A stretch of 54,290 nucleotides of DNA from Prorocentrum cordatum (GCA_963575745.1 CAUYUJ010016687.1:212501-266790); one strand, 5' to 3'; shown: positions 10,420 through 21,115, counted from the first letter of the stretch. Made by a program: numbers and translations. The notes: a model not told the origin generated them from the sequence alone.

Positions 10420-11000
10420 ATTTTCCATGTTTTCCAATTCTCTGCGGCCGAACCATCGTTGACGCGGCAGACAGAAAGCGCTGTAACATCCAACTTTTAG
10501 CCCTCGTTGATGCGGCAGAAAGAAAACGCGAAAAAAACAGATTTTTCAATTTTTCCAATTCTTTGATGTGGCAGAGAGAGGAAGCTGAAAAATCCAATTT
10601 TTCAAATTTTCAAATGTTTCGAATTCTCTGGGGCCGAACCCTCGCTGATGTGGCAGAAAGAAAAGGCTGTGACGCCAGATTTTTCTATTTTTTCCAATTC
10701 TCTGGGGCCGAACTTTCGTTGACGTGGCAGAGATATAGCGCTGTTCGTCCCCAGAAGATTGGAAACATAGGAAAAATGAGTTTGCAGTTTTTCTCTCTGC
10801 CGCGCCAGCGAGGGTTCGGCCCCGGATATTCTTATATACGTTTAAAAAATGATGTTACATCTTTCTCTCTTTGCCGCATCAGCGAGGGTTTGGCTTCAGA
10901 GAATTGGGAAAATGGGAACATTGGATTTTACAGCGTTTCCCCTCTGCCGCATCAACGAGGGTTGGGCCTCAGAGAATTGGAAAATGTTGAGAAACTCTCG
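10420..11000. repeat. Right array of repeat family N
   Basis: N-family cores in + orientation near 10431, 10501, 10620 and 10694, and in - orientation near 10798, 10872 and 10945. The order (+ copies then - copies) is the same as in the left array. Confidence 0.85.
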
Positions 11001-11440
11001 CGTGAAGATGTGGTTGCGATCTCGCTGCAGCAGAATGCCGATGCTGAGTGCGACGACCAGCGATGGAGTCTGGGCCGCATATCAAGATATCGAGCCCTGT
11101 GAGGGAGAGCAGCAGATGCCATTGCCTGGTCTAGCCGAGTATGCTCATTCTGTAAACTCGGGGAACAAACAGATGCAATGAAAGCGTTTGCGAATGCCCA
11201 TGGCGGTGCCAATAAACCAGGTCGATATGTGGACGTGTATATATATATATATACGTGGCTACATATATATATATATATATATATACACCTACATACCAAA
11301 GCAGGCTTCGGGCGGGCCCATGACCACGACCACGGGTGCACATGGGTGAACAGGGGCTCCATGGGCGCCGCCCCGGCGCCCCAAGTGGCTTCGCGGTCGC
11401 GCAAAGAGCCCGCGCACTGGTGCGACAGACGGCCCACGAG
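11001..11440. other. Spacer with (TA)n microsatellite
   Basis: The only recognisable item is a TA-rich tract at about 11237-11290, interrupted by CGTGGCTAC. I recognise no gene in the remainder. Confidence 0.6.
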
Positions 11441-12330
11441 GCTTTCAAAACGGCCCCGAGATGGCATCCAGGAGGGGGGTCATGAAGCGAAATTTTCAAA
11501 TGCCTCGCTTGAGGAACCCCCCCGGAGTTTTCCACGCGGCGCCTGGGCGGCCCCGGGCAGGCTCCAGAGGGCGCCCGAGGCCCCAAGCGAGTGCCCGGAA
11601 AACACAAATCAATAATTTCGCTAAGATTGTTCAATGTTTTCGGCGCCCTGTCTTGCACGACATCCTGACACTCCGCGTCGGCCCACAAGGCCTCCAACGC
11701 CGCCTCAGGACGGGCCCGGCGGCGCCCGGAAAGGCGCCAGGATGGCCCGACGAAGTTCCACGACGCCCCAGGGGGCGCCCAAGACGGCCCACGAGGCTTT
11801 CAAGACGGCCCTGACATGACATCCAAGAGGAGGGCATGGACCGAAATTTCGAACTCCCCGCCTCCTGAAGCTCCCCCGAGGCTTGAAGAAGGCGCCAGGA
11901 CGGCCCTGGGCAGGCTCCAGGTGGCGCCCGGGGCCCCAGACCAGTGCCCCTAGAAGCAACAATTTGTGATTTCGCTACGGTTTCCCATTATTGTTCGGAC
12001 CCCCCACTGTCCGAGCTTCCGACAATCAACGACGGCCCAGGAAACCTCCAACACAATTCCAGGACGTGCCCACAAGCTCCCTGGAGGACCCGGAACGGCC
12101 GAACAAAGCTCCGTCACGACCCCAGCGGCCCGAGGCGGCCTCCGAGGCCCTAACGACGCGAAGACGGCCCCAAGATGCTTTCCACAAAGGGGGGCACGAA
12201 CCGAAATTTCGAACCTTTCGCCGCAAAATGCCCTAAGAAGGCGCCCAGATGCTGCCGCGGGGCCCCAAGAGAACCACAGGAGGCCCTCCCGAGAGCGACG
12301 CCAGTGGCCAGCTACGCACGAGCCGAAGCA
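11441..12330 (+). repeat. Satellite S block 2 (+ orientation)
   Basis: Two to three ordered monomers of about 350-360 bp. Core B (GAACCGAAATTTCGAACC type) lies at about 11474, 11835 and 12188. Core A (AT-richer, ending TTCGG-CTTCCGAC) lies at about 11590 and 11945. Between them are CCCAAGACGGCCC and CCACGAGGC units. The monomers are strongly diverged, so open frames here are incidental. Confidence 0.8.
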
Positions 12331-13139
12331 CCTGGAGCGGCGCGAGGCGCCCCGCGCATATCTGCGGCTGAGCGCAAATCGATTTGCAGGCGCCGAGGCC
12401 GCCTCGCAGCCGTCAGCCTCACGAAGACGAGCAAGTTTCAATTCCTTCGCTGCAGGGTGAAATGCATTGGCAGGGGGCGCAGCATGTTCCTGCCAGTGCA
12501 ACAGCAACCTAAATCATCCTGCAATGTTTGGCGCAATGCTTGGCTGGGTCGTGCTACTGCGAAACTTCGGCGTCATCGCAGTCGAGCAGTCGCAATCGAA
12601 ACTCGTGTATCACGTCGCCGTTGTCTCCCGGGCTGGCGCGGGTGAGAGATCAAGCCCGTCGAGCAAGCGAGTGGCCCTGCAGCGAACGCGGTGCCCTTGG
12701 CCGCCCGCCCCGACGAGCAGATTGCCGGGGCGCGAGGCCCGGCGCCGACCGCGTCGCGGCCAGATGCGCGTCGCCCCCGCGAGAAAGGACGACATGCAGC
12801 GACAGATAATATCCAGCCTGCCAATCGGCAATGCCTCATCCTCCACTGCCGCTTCGCGCGTTGCGTCGACCTGCTGAATATCTGTCGACGAGGGGCATTG
12901 CACATGAAAGGCGCGAGCAATTGACGCCGCGGCGACCCTCGCGCGCTCGCCCTTGATCCCGGGCCCCCCCCCCCGCCGCGCCTCATAACACATCGCGCAT
13001 CAATCGAGGAAGACCGCCTCGATCGCCCGGGCCGGGGGGTCGCGGTCATAGCAGCTGCGCGCGACCAGCAAGGGCCCAGATGCGCGCGCGAGCGCGAGCG
13101 CGCCGGCGCTCAAGATGCGCCCGCACATCGTGATCAAAC
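12331..13139. other. GC-rich unassigned stretch
   Basis: Non-repetitive, GC-rich, with overlapping open frames on both strands (+ 12175-12645 and - 12573-13049 among them). No conserved motif identified. A C10 run lies near 12966. Confidence 0.3.
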
Positions 13140-13991
13140 TCAGCATGCATAGGAATCAATGCGCCACAAACGCACTCCTATTTCAAGAAAATGCAAAATT
13201 ACGGAACGAAGGAACTCGACGCCGAAGCGCGCATCACCCTCGCCCCATTGACCATCTTGAACTTGCGAGATTTCATGTCGGCACAACGGGCGAATCAAGG
13301 ATTTGACTTTTGAGGCCCGCCGCGCGCGCGGACCCCGCGCGCGCCCCCATCGCGCGCGAGCGCTCCAAGATGCCACCGCGAACGGGCAGCTCGAGGCCAG
13401 GGGCGAAAATCCACGACCACTGGAAGCAGAAGAGCACGAACAGGAGAAAACAATCAAGGGGGCCACGTAAACCTCCTGGGCCCGGATCGGAAGGCCGGCT
13501 GGGACTCTGAATGATGAAAAAGACGGCTCACATGGCATGGCCTGCTCACAGTCGTCGCGTCCCGGCCCCGCTGGCCCCGCGAACGGGTCGAAGGAGATAG
13601 ATCCCCCCCATCGCGGCCCGGACAACGCCCTCCTGGCCATGAAGGATGAGCCGTGGTGTCGCAACGGGGCGTCATAGTGCTCTGTCTTCGCCCTGGTGAC
13701 CGTCTCAATCATCGCACGCGTGCCCTCCGCCCTCGATCTCCGGCGTCGAAGGCCGTCGAGCGCAGGGTCGAAGGCGAAATCCGCGCGCGAGCAGCAATGC
13801 AACTCGAGCAGCTCTACCACCTCGCCCGCGGATCTGAAATGGGCGAGCCCTTGAAACCCTCTCACTCCTATGCGGGGGCATGCCGCGTCCAGCCGGCCAG
13901 CTCTGAGCCGGTCGACTGCGCCCTGCCCCCGCCACGCGCCCACCCGTGGTCGTTGACGAACATTGCGCGGAAGATCACCATATATGAGCAC
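13140..13991 (-). CDS. Unassigned open frame, possible degraded coding region
   Basis: A 283-residue - strand open frame without microsatellite content, in one of the few low-repeat parts of the window. It is Arg/Ala-rich with a Cys/Ser cluster (SCSCSSAS) in the C-terminal half. No catalytic motif, signal peptide or clear transmembrane pattern is seen. At this GC, chance open frames of 250-300 codons are expected, and an antisense + frame overlaps it at 13653-14060. The start is arbitrary. It may be noise, an exon, or part of a decayed retroelement. Confidence 0.2.
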   Translation of the reverse strand: MLIYGDLPRNVRQRPRVGAWRGQGAVDRLRAGRLDAACPRIGVRGFQGLAHFRSAGEVVELLELHCCSRADFAFDPALDGLRRRRSRAEGTRAMIETVTRAKTEHYDAPLRHHGSSFMARRALSGPRWGGSISFDPFAGPAGPGRDDCEQAMPCEPSFSSFRVPAGLPIRAQEVYVAPLIVFSCSCSSASSGRGFSPLASSCPFAVASWSARARWGRARGPRARRASKVKSLIRPLCRHEISQVQDGQWGEGDARFGVEFLRSVILHFLEIGVRLWRIDSYAC

Positions 13992-14430
13992 GCGCTTCCG
14001 CGACCTGGTGGCCCCGTGGGTCTCGTCGCGAAATGTCCTTCCATATTAAGCAATTGCTGAGCCCTTCCGCGCCCTCGGCATTTTCGTGCTCGACCAAGTG
14101 GCGTTTGCCGATTCTGGGCATGCTGGCGCTGGCTGACCTCTTGGACTCGCCCGGCAGCCGCAGGCGAACGGCGCTATCCCAATGGGCCCGGCGTTGAGCA
14201 GCGGCGAGGACACAGCGGGGCAGGAACCGCCCCAATCCACGCGCAGGCGAACATAACCATTGAATTCGCGCCCCCACCTCCGCGCCGCCAGCTGAACTTC
14301 CAGTCGCCAAACGCAGAATGCCGCGCTCGATATGGAAGTCCGCAACAGCGTCGTTGATCGCCGCCGTCTTCTCCTGCGCCCTCGCGTCCAAAGCCGCGGC
14401 GAGAGCGCGATCAATCGCCCTGTGCTGTGG
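13975..14430 (-). CDS. Unassigned open frame with helical, protein-like composition
   Basis: A - strand frame of about 140-150 residues, beginning upstream of the Met at 14391 (...QHRAIDRALAAALDARAQ...) and including EKTAAINDAVADFHIERG. It looks helical and charge-balanced, unlike the Arg-rich antisense frames nearby. An in-frame stop at about 14471-14473 separates it from another - strand frame reaching 14685. I recognise no family. It could be part of a decayed LINE polyprotein linker, but no RT or endonuclease motif is present to support that. Confidence 0.25.
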   Translation of the reverse strand, partial: PQHRAIDRALAAALDARAQEKTAAINDAVADFHIERGILRLATGSSAGGAEVGARIQWLCSPARGLGRFLPRCVLAAAQRRAHWDSAVRLRLPGESKRSASASMPRIGKRHLVEHENAEGAEGLSNCLIWKDISRRDPRGHQVAEARAHIW

Positions 14431-15217
14431 ACTGAACGCAAGGGGGGTATATTGGAGGACCTGCTCTTACGAGCAGAGCTCGGCAAAGACTGGCGCGAGT
14501 TCTGTCGTCGGCGTCGCGCCCAGACCCCCGGCCCTCCTAATCGTTGATCTCGCATCTCTCGCGGCTTCCTTCACCCGCGGCGGCGCGGACTTCTGGCGCC
14601 GATCACGCCGCTGACTTGCTGGCGTGGAACGGCCTTTCCGATGCTGCTGATTTCTCTTTCGCCGTCGACCGCAGTCGGACTCCAACGCCGCGGCAAGCAG
14701 AGGAAGCTGGCACGATTCGACTGGTCGATGGCAAAATGCAGCCGACGGCGGCGCGGGCGCGGCTGCCGGGGGCGGCCGCCCTCGAGCCCCCCGCTCCGCT
14801 GCGCCCGAGGTTCTGATCTCAGTGGCAGGCTAGAGCCCTGCGCCAGAATGGCAACGGATGAGGAGGGGAGGTCGGGTCAGGTCATGGCCGTTGGGGGTCT
14901 CTGCGTTTTGCTGTAGAGGGCTTGCAGCAGTTCGAAGCAGGCCCTCGGGCGCGTTGCCAATCCTGGGGGCAAGCCTGGGGCGCCCCATCCCCTGGTTGAC
15001 ACCGGGTGCTGGGCGCCCCGCCGGCAGTGAGACCCTGCCGGGTGGACCCACTTGAGCGGCAAAAACAGGAGGTTAGCGCTGCTGCCAACGCGCAGCGCGC
15101 GCCCCCCTTGGATGGGGCCAGGCAACAGCGGGCCAACCGCCGCCTCCGCGCGCCCTCGCCTCCACCGCCCCTTCTCGCCCTCCCCGCCGCCCCAGGCCCC
15201 TGTTTCCGACGCGCCAA
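14431..15217. other. GC-rich unassigned stretch
   Basis: Overlapping frames on both strands. A - strand frame (15494 to 14877) contains a protein-like patch, THIDLYPAGASRKKITAL then TPEEEE, near 15240-15335. Nothing is recognisable as a domain. Confidence 0.25.
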
Positions 15218-15823
15218 ATGCGCGCGGCCGCTTGCCTACCTTCTGTTGATGTTCCTCTTCTTCGGGCGTCAATGCCGTTATTTTCTTGCGCGATGCTCCC
15301 GCGGGGTATAGATCTATGTGCGTTCGCCATTGTGTTCGGCGCCAACGAACCTCCACGTTTGCAGACGCTCGTTTGTATGATTTTCCCTTCCCAAGAGGAG
15401 GTGGGCGATGGCGTCCTCTATGTCGGCGAATGCCGCTTGTGCTCTGGATGCCGAGTACTTGATTGGTGTTCCTCTTTCCAAGGCCATGGGGCATCTCTGC
15501 TTCTGCGAGATGGCGATGGCTTCTCTTCCGTTAAACGATGGCAAACACTGTGGCTCAAATCCGTTCGGCGCTGCATCGGCGCGGCCTCCATCGACGAAGC
15601 TTTACAAACAATGTTTCGCCATGCGCATGTTGGTCTCCTGCTGGAAACGCCCGGCAATGTAAAACAATGCATGCGCATTGATCTGCATGCGTTTGGATTT
15701 GTTTTACCCGGCCCGCGAACCTGTGCAGTCGATTGCGCGCTAAATCTGCTCTTTGGCATGTCAAATGGCGCGCGGTGCGCCCGCGTTCAAACTGATGGCA
15801 ATTGCATGTGTTTGCTCGGCTGA
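15218..15823 (+). CDS. Unassigned 201-aa open frame
   Basis: A 201-residue + strand frame, rich in Cys (about 15) and Leu, with balanced composition and no repeats. An example is SVRRCIGAASIDEALQTMF in the central part. It ends in a TGA at 15821. No known domain recognised. An N-terminal hydrophobic patch (VPLLRASMPLFSCAML) is too weak to call a signal. Antisense frames also exist (- 15418-15759), so the assignment is tentative. Dinoflagellate genes are often intron-rich, so this could be a single exon. Confidence 0.28.
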   Translation: MRAAACLPSVDVPLLRASMPLFSCAMLPRGIDLCAFAIVFGANEPPRLQTLVCMIFPSQEEVGDGVLYVGECRLCSGCRVLDWCSSFQGHGASLLLRDGDGFSSVKRWQTLWLKSVRRCIGAASIDEALQTMFRHAHVGLLLETPGNVKQCMRIDLHAFGFVLPGPRTCAVDCALNLLFGMSNGARCARVQTDGNCMCLLG

Positions 15824-15909
15824 GGGCGTTCGGACATGCAGCACATGTCCTCCGCTTCTCTTAGGCCATCCGTCTCCCTCCGCATTGCGCGTTCGCTCGC
15901 CGCCTTCGC

Positions 15910-15982
15910 TCGCGCCCCGAGGAGGGGGCCAGGTGGGGCGGGAGGGGGGGGGGGCAGGGGCGGGGGGGGGGGGGGGGGGGGC
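15910..15982 (+). repeat. G-rich tract (poly-G with GGGGC)
   Basis: Purine-rich tract containing long G runs, including one of about 20 G at 15961-15980. Quadruplex formation is plausible. Length calls in such runs are unreliable. Confidence 0.9.
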
Positions 15983-17490
15983 GCGGAACGGCGAGAGCCC
16001 AGCATCGCGTTTCCTTTGAATATGACGTAGCAGCCCGATGGGAAGCAACTGGCGCAAAGTGGATCCACGTGCCCATAATTCAGCATACTTGGAAACGTGC
16101 TGATGTTGACAGTCGGCCAGTGGATCCGGTTCCTGGCCTGTTTCTTCAAATGTCGAGGGGGCCCATGTCTGCAGAAACTTTTTTTGTTTTGTCATTGTTT
16201 TCAGAAGCTTCAAACTGTTTAACTTGACTTCCTGAGTATTTCGCGAGTGCGTGCGACGTATCCTCGTCTTGCACTCTTGCTTTCCGAAGGCGCGCTGTCG
16301 AATCGACGTGCGTCGCAAGAAAGCATGGCGGCGGCAACTGCGGTGGCGATAACAACGCGGTGAGCGGAATGAGCTGCGTGCGCTGGAACATCCCTGACTT
16401 CTCCTGCCCCCAGCAATGAACTGGTGAGGGCCTGGGTGCGACGGCTGGGGTGCGATCCTGGACTCCGAACGGCTGGAGGAGGAGGGGGGAAAAGGGAGAG
16501 GAGTTCAGCTCAGTTCCCAAGTCCACCAAGACCGTTCGTGACTAGAAAAAACGTTTCTGGCTCGGGTTGGGGTGTTCGAATCATTGCTCGACCCCCCGTA
16601 GTCGCCTCGCCTTGCGGCAACCATGCTGCTGCCTGACTCCCATCTGGGAATCAGTGAAGAACAGTCCCTTAAACCCCAACCACTCCATGTGTTGCGTGGG
16701 CCATATGAGGAGGCGCAAGCGCCGTTTCCCAGAAGGCCCACAACGGGCACAGGGAGGGGCCCCAGGGCCCGCGGAGAGCAGAGGGGCACGGGCGGAAAAG
16801 AACCCCCGTCAGGAGGAGTAACGTGGGCAGGCGGCAAGCTGAACTACCCCACTGTGGGTCCAGCGCGGGAGCGCGGCCGCGGGCGAGGGTGCTCATTCAC
16901 CTTTTCTGGCCTTTGCCGCCTCGAAGCTGGCGACTGCGATTGCCCCGCGGGGCTCGGCTCATCTTGATGTGCCCGCCCATCCCGCGAATTGCTTCACTGA
17001 GGTGGTGCTCCGCTGGAATCCACGTGCCCTGGATCTGCAGCGTCTCCGTCGGGATTTCGAGCGGACTGACCATCGGGTGCGACTTGGTGTCGTCGTGGCT
17101 CCCCAGATCCTTGAGAATCGCCTCGGCTGCCTGTGGCGCGCGAGGAAGAATAATATTGCATTTGAGCACGAAGGTCATGCGATTATTGGGCTCGGCTCCT
17201 GGGCGGCCGACTGCCGGTAAAGCCACGAGTTTCTTCCCCCGAGAATACCATGATCACGGGCCCGGTCTTGTCCATCATCAACGACAGCATTCTGCATTAA
17301 TAATAGTGCTGATACCACACGATCGTGTGACGAGGGGCTCTCGTTAAACACCAGGTCGGTAACATCCGAAACTGTCGATGATGAGCTCATCTTCGATGAC
17401 GTCGCCGCTGCTCCACTGTCGGGCGCCGCACAGAACAATAACGTCGTGGGACTGGTACTCGGCAAAGATGTATGCGAGCCTGGAGTTGCG
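15983..17490. other. Low-repeat stretch, no confident gene
   Basis: No microsatellites of note. Open frames on both strands include - 16897-17226 (109 aa, described separately), + 16823-17347 and - 16146-16529. The last has a Lys/Glu/Asp-rich C-terminal part (KQFEASENNDKTKKV). I recognise none of them. Confidence 0.3.
16897..17226 (-). CDS. Unassigned 109-aa open frame
   Basis: Small - strand frame with globular-looking composition. Examples are MTFVLKCNIILPRAPQAAEA, then EAILKDLGSHDDTKSHP, then LEIPTETLQIQGTWIPAEHH. The C-terminus is basic (RGGKGQKR). The upstream - strand frame from 17861 ends in a TAA just above the internal Met, leaving two adjacent frames. No family recognised. The composition contrasts with repeat-derived frames, but short length and lack of a homologue keep this tentative. 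Confidence 0.25.
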   Translation of the reverse strand: MALPAVGRPGAEPNNRMTFVLKCNIILPRAPQAAEAILKDLGSHDDTKSHPMVSPLEIPTETLQIQGTWIPAEHHLSEAIRGMGGHIKMSRAPRGNRSRQLRGGKGQKR

Positions 17491-17680
17491 TTAGGTCGGG
17501 CCTGTCCCCCTACAGGTGGGATTTTCGACGAAAAATGAAAAATACACCCAAAATGCCCTAAAAAGGTAAAACAATACTCAAACATAGACCCCAGACTATG
17601 TTTGGAGTATTTTTCTACTATTTTGAAGTATCTTTTATTTTTCGTCGAGAATCCTCCTGTAGGGGGGCAGGCCCGACTTA
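17491..17680. mobile_element. MITE-like TIR element M1, copy A
   Basis: About 190 bp with terminal inverted repeats of about 45 bp. The left end is TTAGGTCGGGCCTGTCCCCC, continuing TACAGGTGGGATTTTCGACG. The right end is its complement, ending CAGGCCCGACTTA. The interior is AT-rich and self-complementary (GACTATGTTTGGAGTATTTT). There is no coding capacity. The flanking TTA/TTA may be part of a target duplication. A diverged second copy lies at 25921-26080. The family suggests a non-autonomous DNA transposon; no transposase is present in the window. Confidence 0.75.
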
Positions 17681-17864
17681 AGAGTTGCGGCTCGCAGCGC
17701 AGGGGTTGAAAAGCCAAACATCCTGAGCAACCCAGGAGAAGCCTCGACTCGCGGGCGAGCCGCCGCCATGGCCGCGGCTGGGGGCTGAAGGGCCCCTGCG
17801 AATGCGTGGACCTCGAGGCGTGTGAGGTGGCATGGTGTGATCTCGCAGGCTGCTGGGCCACCTG

Positions 17865-17985
17865 GAGGAGGAGGAGGAGGAGGAGGAGGAGGAGGAGGAG
17901 GAGGAGGAGGAGGAGGAGGAGGAGGAGGAGGAGGAGGAGGAGGGGGAGGAGAAGGAGGAGGAGGAGCAGGAGGAGGAGGAAAATG
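17865..17985 (+). repeat. (GGA)n tract
   Basis: About 120 bp of almost pure GGA, purines on the + strand. Poly-Arg, poly-Ser and poly-Pro frames around it are artefacts of the repeat. Confidence 0.97.
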
Positions 17986-19100
17986 AGGACACATCTGACA
18001 CTCCTGTCTTCCAGCTATCGGTTTTCATTGCGATTAATCATCTTCCATCCGCCGATTGGGACGCCCTGGAAGATTTTTACTCCTAAATGGCAGATGCAGG
18101 ACGTGGCCCCTCGAAGCAGGATGACGAGGGATGGAGCGGGATGGAGGTAGGATGAGGAACATCTAGGAACCAGGAGGAGGAAGAGTTGAAGCGAGGACGG
18201 TGGGGCAGAAGGGAGAAACGCACGAGTACCCAAATCCCCAACGTCGTCTTTCTTCACAACGTCGACCCTTAGAGGTCTGGACCCCGTCCCGCAGGGCCGG
18301 TTTTTCATCCAGGATCGTTTTCTGCTGGTCCCGAGGCTCACCGAGGGCACCCACAGGCCGATAACAGCTAAAAACCGCCCGCTCCAATTTTTCTGAAGCA
18401 TCGGATCTCTGGGTATAGAGCTATGAAAAAGAGGTTGCAAGGAAACGGCGAAGGAGGAAGAGGAGGAGAAGAGGACCAAGTCCTCTGTCCACGCCTCCTC
18501 CTGCAGATCCGCGCCCTCCTGCCTCGGCTTCCGCCGCTTGCCCTTGCGTTGGGCCTCCTTGCGCCCAGGGAGCGGGGGGAGGCGGAAGAAGATGAAAAGG
18601 AAGGCAGGAATAAGACGAAGCCAAAAAGAGGATCAACTCGGGTGGTGGTAAATCGAGAATATTTGAGATCTGACGGCTCTGGAAGACTTCTCGGGCGCCG
18701 CGGCCTTCTCAGAACGTTCCGGAAAGCTCTGAGAGCGTTCCGGGACGCTCTGGAACGGATTTGTCCTCGTCGTAGCCCCGCCCGAAGAAAGGTTGAGGGC
18801 GGAGGGGCGATAGACGAGGAAGGAGAAGGAGGGGGCATGAAGAGCAGGATGAGGCAGGAATCTGACGGAGAGTGGGGAGAGAAGGAAAAGGGGTCAGAAG
18901 ACGGGGTGCGAGGAGGCGTGGAAAAGAGCAATTGGCGGTGGAACGTGATGACACTTGGAGCTTAGGAACAGGTTACGGGGTTGACACGAAGGGACGGGGG
19001 AGGAAGTGAGGTACAGAGGGAAAGGGGGAGGCGAGAGGAGGGAATCAGAGGAGAAAGAAAGCAGGATGACGAGGAACGAGATGGATACGGTGGTCATGGG
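17986..19100. other. Purine/pyrimidine-skewed spacer
   Basis: No gene recognised. The region from about 18560 to 19090 is strongly purine-rich on the + strand (GGAGGAAGAG-type). This creates Glu/Lys-rich frames on + and Ser/Phe/Pro-rich frames on -. Both look compositional. Confidence 0.5.
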
Positions 19101-19677
19101 AGAAGAAGTACACTTTAGAATCGCCTGATGGAGCGGATCGTAATCAACGAACACAATCTATACCCTGCCGCGAATCTTAGAGCGTCGCAGCCGCCAGAAG
19201 GGACGGACCGCACCCAACTTCGAACGAGACTCCCTGAGTTTCTCACGAGATCACTAACAGCTTGTCATGAGCTCCTTGATACACCTCTGGCACTATCAGT
19301 GGGGATCCTCTGCGGAGTTCTCGTGGGAAGCTACAACAACGGTTGTTCCGAAAAGTTTTCTCGATTGGCTTCCAGAGGGTGTTTCTAAATAGGCTTGTCG
19401 TAAAACATCTTGAGAGGGCTCGCCCTGGCATCCACAAATGAATAAACCAAAGGCGAACGCCACAGAAAACAGCCCCAGCACAATCCCAACCAGGGATCAC
19501 GGCGACGGACCCCACCAGACCCCACCAGACGTCCGTCCCCCCAGAGAGCCTTCGGCGAGTCGCAGCGCACGAGGGCCCGAAGACGATCTCTGGGGGGCGT
19601 GAAACCTCAACCTGGCGAGGAACTCAAAACCAAATGCGGTTGCGAGCAACGCAGTTGTGAGTACTTATCATCTTCAG
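19101..19677. other. Unassigned spacer
   Basis: Balanced-composition sequence with short frames on both strands (+ 19128-19388, - 19243-19515). Nothing recognised. Confidence 0.35.
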
Positions 19678-19925
19678 TGGAGCCCCCTACGGGGCCACGA
19701 AGCGTGTGTCAGGGGAGTGCAGACATGGGCGCGGTGAGCGCACGCGAACGCAGCCACAAGGGCCCTCGGTGGAGCTCCCGTTTGGGGCCACGAGGCGTGC
19801 GAAAGGTGTGCCCACAGGGGTGCGGTGTGCGCGCGCGAGCGCAACCGCTGGGGCCTTCGGTGGAGCTCCCTGCGCGGCTATGCATCGTGAGAGGGGTGTG
19901 CCGACATGGTTGGCTGATGCGGAGG
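19678..19925 (+). repeat. Tandem repeat of about 92 bp, 2.7 copies
   Basis: Units begin TGGAGC(C/T)CCC at 19678, 19770 and 19861 (periods 92 and 91). Each continues through GGGGCCACGA(A/G)GCGTG and GGTGTGC-C-ACA-GG to CCCTCGGTGGAGC. Frames across it show repeated Arg/Cys-rich peptides but no known domain. Confidence 0.85.
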
Positions 19926-20950
19926 GCGGAGGCAGGGAATACCAATCCATACCATGGAGGGAGTCCGTCGAAACAAAACGAGTTAGTCCGAGGAGGAGTC
20001 CCCGTCCCCGCGACGGGGCGCGTGCGCGGGCGTCCGCGGGTGCGGGTGCAAGGGCGAGGGGCAGAGGCAGGGATGGGAGGAGGGAGGAGTGAAAAAGGAG
20101 GAGGCGAGAAGGAGGGACGCGGAGCGCCGTCTCTTCAAACCGAAGAGATGGCTGGGAAAGACCGTACACCCCTGACCTCCAAGGGCGTACTGAAGGATCG
20201 GGGAGGTCCGAGTCGACACGGATGAGGAGGAAGAGGAGGAGGAGGAGGAGGATACGCTGGAGGACGTCGACAAGTCGACGAGCAAGAGGGGAGAACTAAG
20301 GAGTAGCAGCAGAAACAGGAACAGGAGGACGACGAGCACAGGGGGAATATTCAGGATGAACAGGCAGGAGAGGGAGGAGGAGCATGTGCCGTCGCTGTGG
20401 TACCAACGCCGTCAGATCGCAGCAGACGCAGGAAGACGGGGGGCGAACACAAGGGGGGTGGAGGACAAGGAGGACGGGAGGCGAGCACGATGAGCAGGAG
20501 GACGGGGACGAACGTCAAGAGGATAACGCCTTGTGGCCGTCGTGATGTCTGTCTGTTCGCCCCCGCCCCTGCCCTGGCGTTTCGCCCTTGCCCACGGGCC
20601 ACCTCGCCCTGGCGACTCGCCCCCGCCCCCTCGCCTCGCCCTCGGCCTGTCCCCATCTCGCCCCTTGGCATCGCCCTCGGCCTGAATTTCTTTGCGCCCC
20701 CACCCCTCGCCCTCGGACCAAGGCTCGAGGGAGGACCGAGGCTCGAGGGAGGATCGAGGCCCGAGGACCAGCGCGCCACCGCATTGGCCGCCTGCCGGCG
20801 AAGGCCGCCTGCTGCCAGGGGCCGGGCGTCCTCCCACTCCGCGTGGTCGCCGTCGACGCCCCAGGGCTCCTCCTCCGCCCAGGCCTGCGGGCGCAGGGCG
20901 CGCGGCGGAGCCGCTTCGAGCCCGGCCCTCCGCCACCGCACGGCGTCGCA
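19926..20950. other. GC/purine-rich spacer with short (GGA)n
   Basis: Contains a GGA run at about 20228-20262 and repeated CTCGCCC/CCCTCGCC strings at 20560-20720. The three adjacent GAGGGAGGA(C/T)CGAGGC repeats lie at 20728-20765. I do not recognise a gene. Confidence 0.5.
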
Positions 20951-20974
20951 GGGAGGTGGTCCTGGAGAGCTGGG

Positions 20975-21115
20975 CCCTCCTCCTCCTCCTCCTCCTCCTC
21001 CTCCTCCTACCTCATTCTCCCACCTCTCCTCCTCCTCCTCCTCCTCCTCCTCCTCCTCCTCTTCCTCCTTCTCCTCCTCCTCCTCCTCCTCCTCCTCCTC
21101 CTCCTCCTCCTCCAC
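20975..21115 (-). repeat. (TCC)n tract
   Basis: About 140 bp of TCC/CTT with two short interruptions, pyrimidines on the + strand. Confidence 0.96.
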
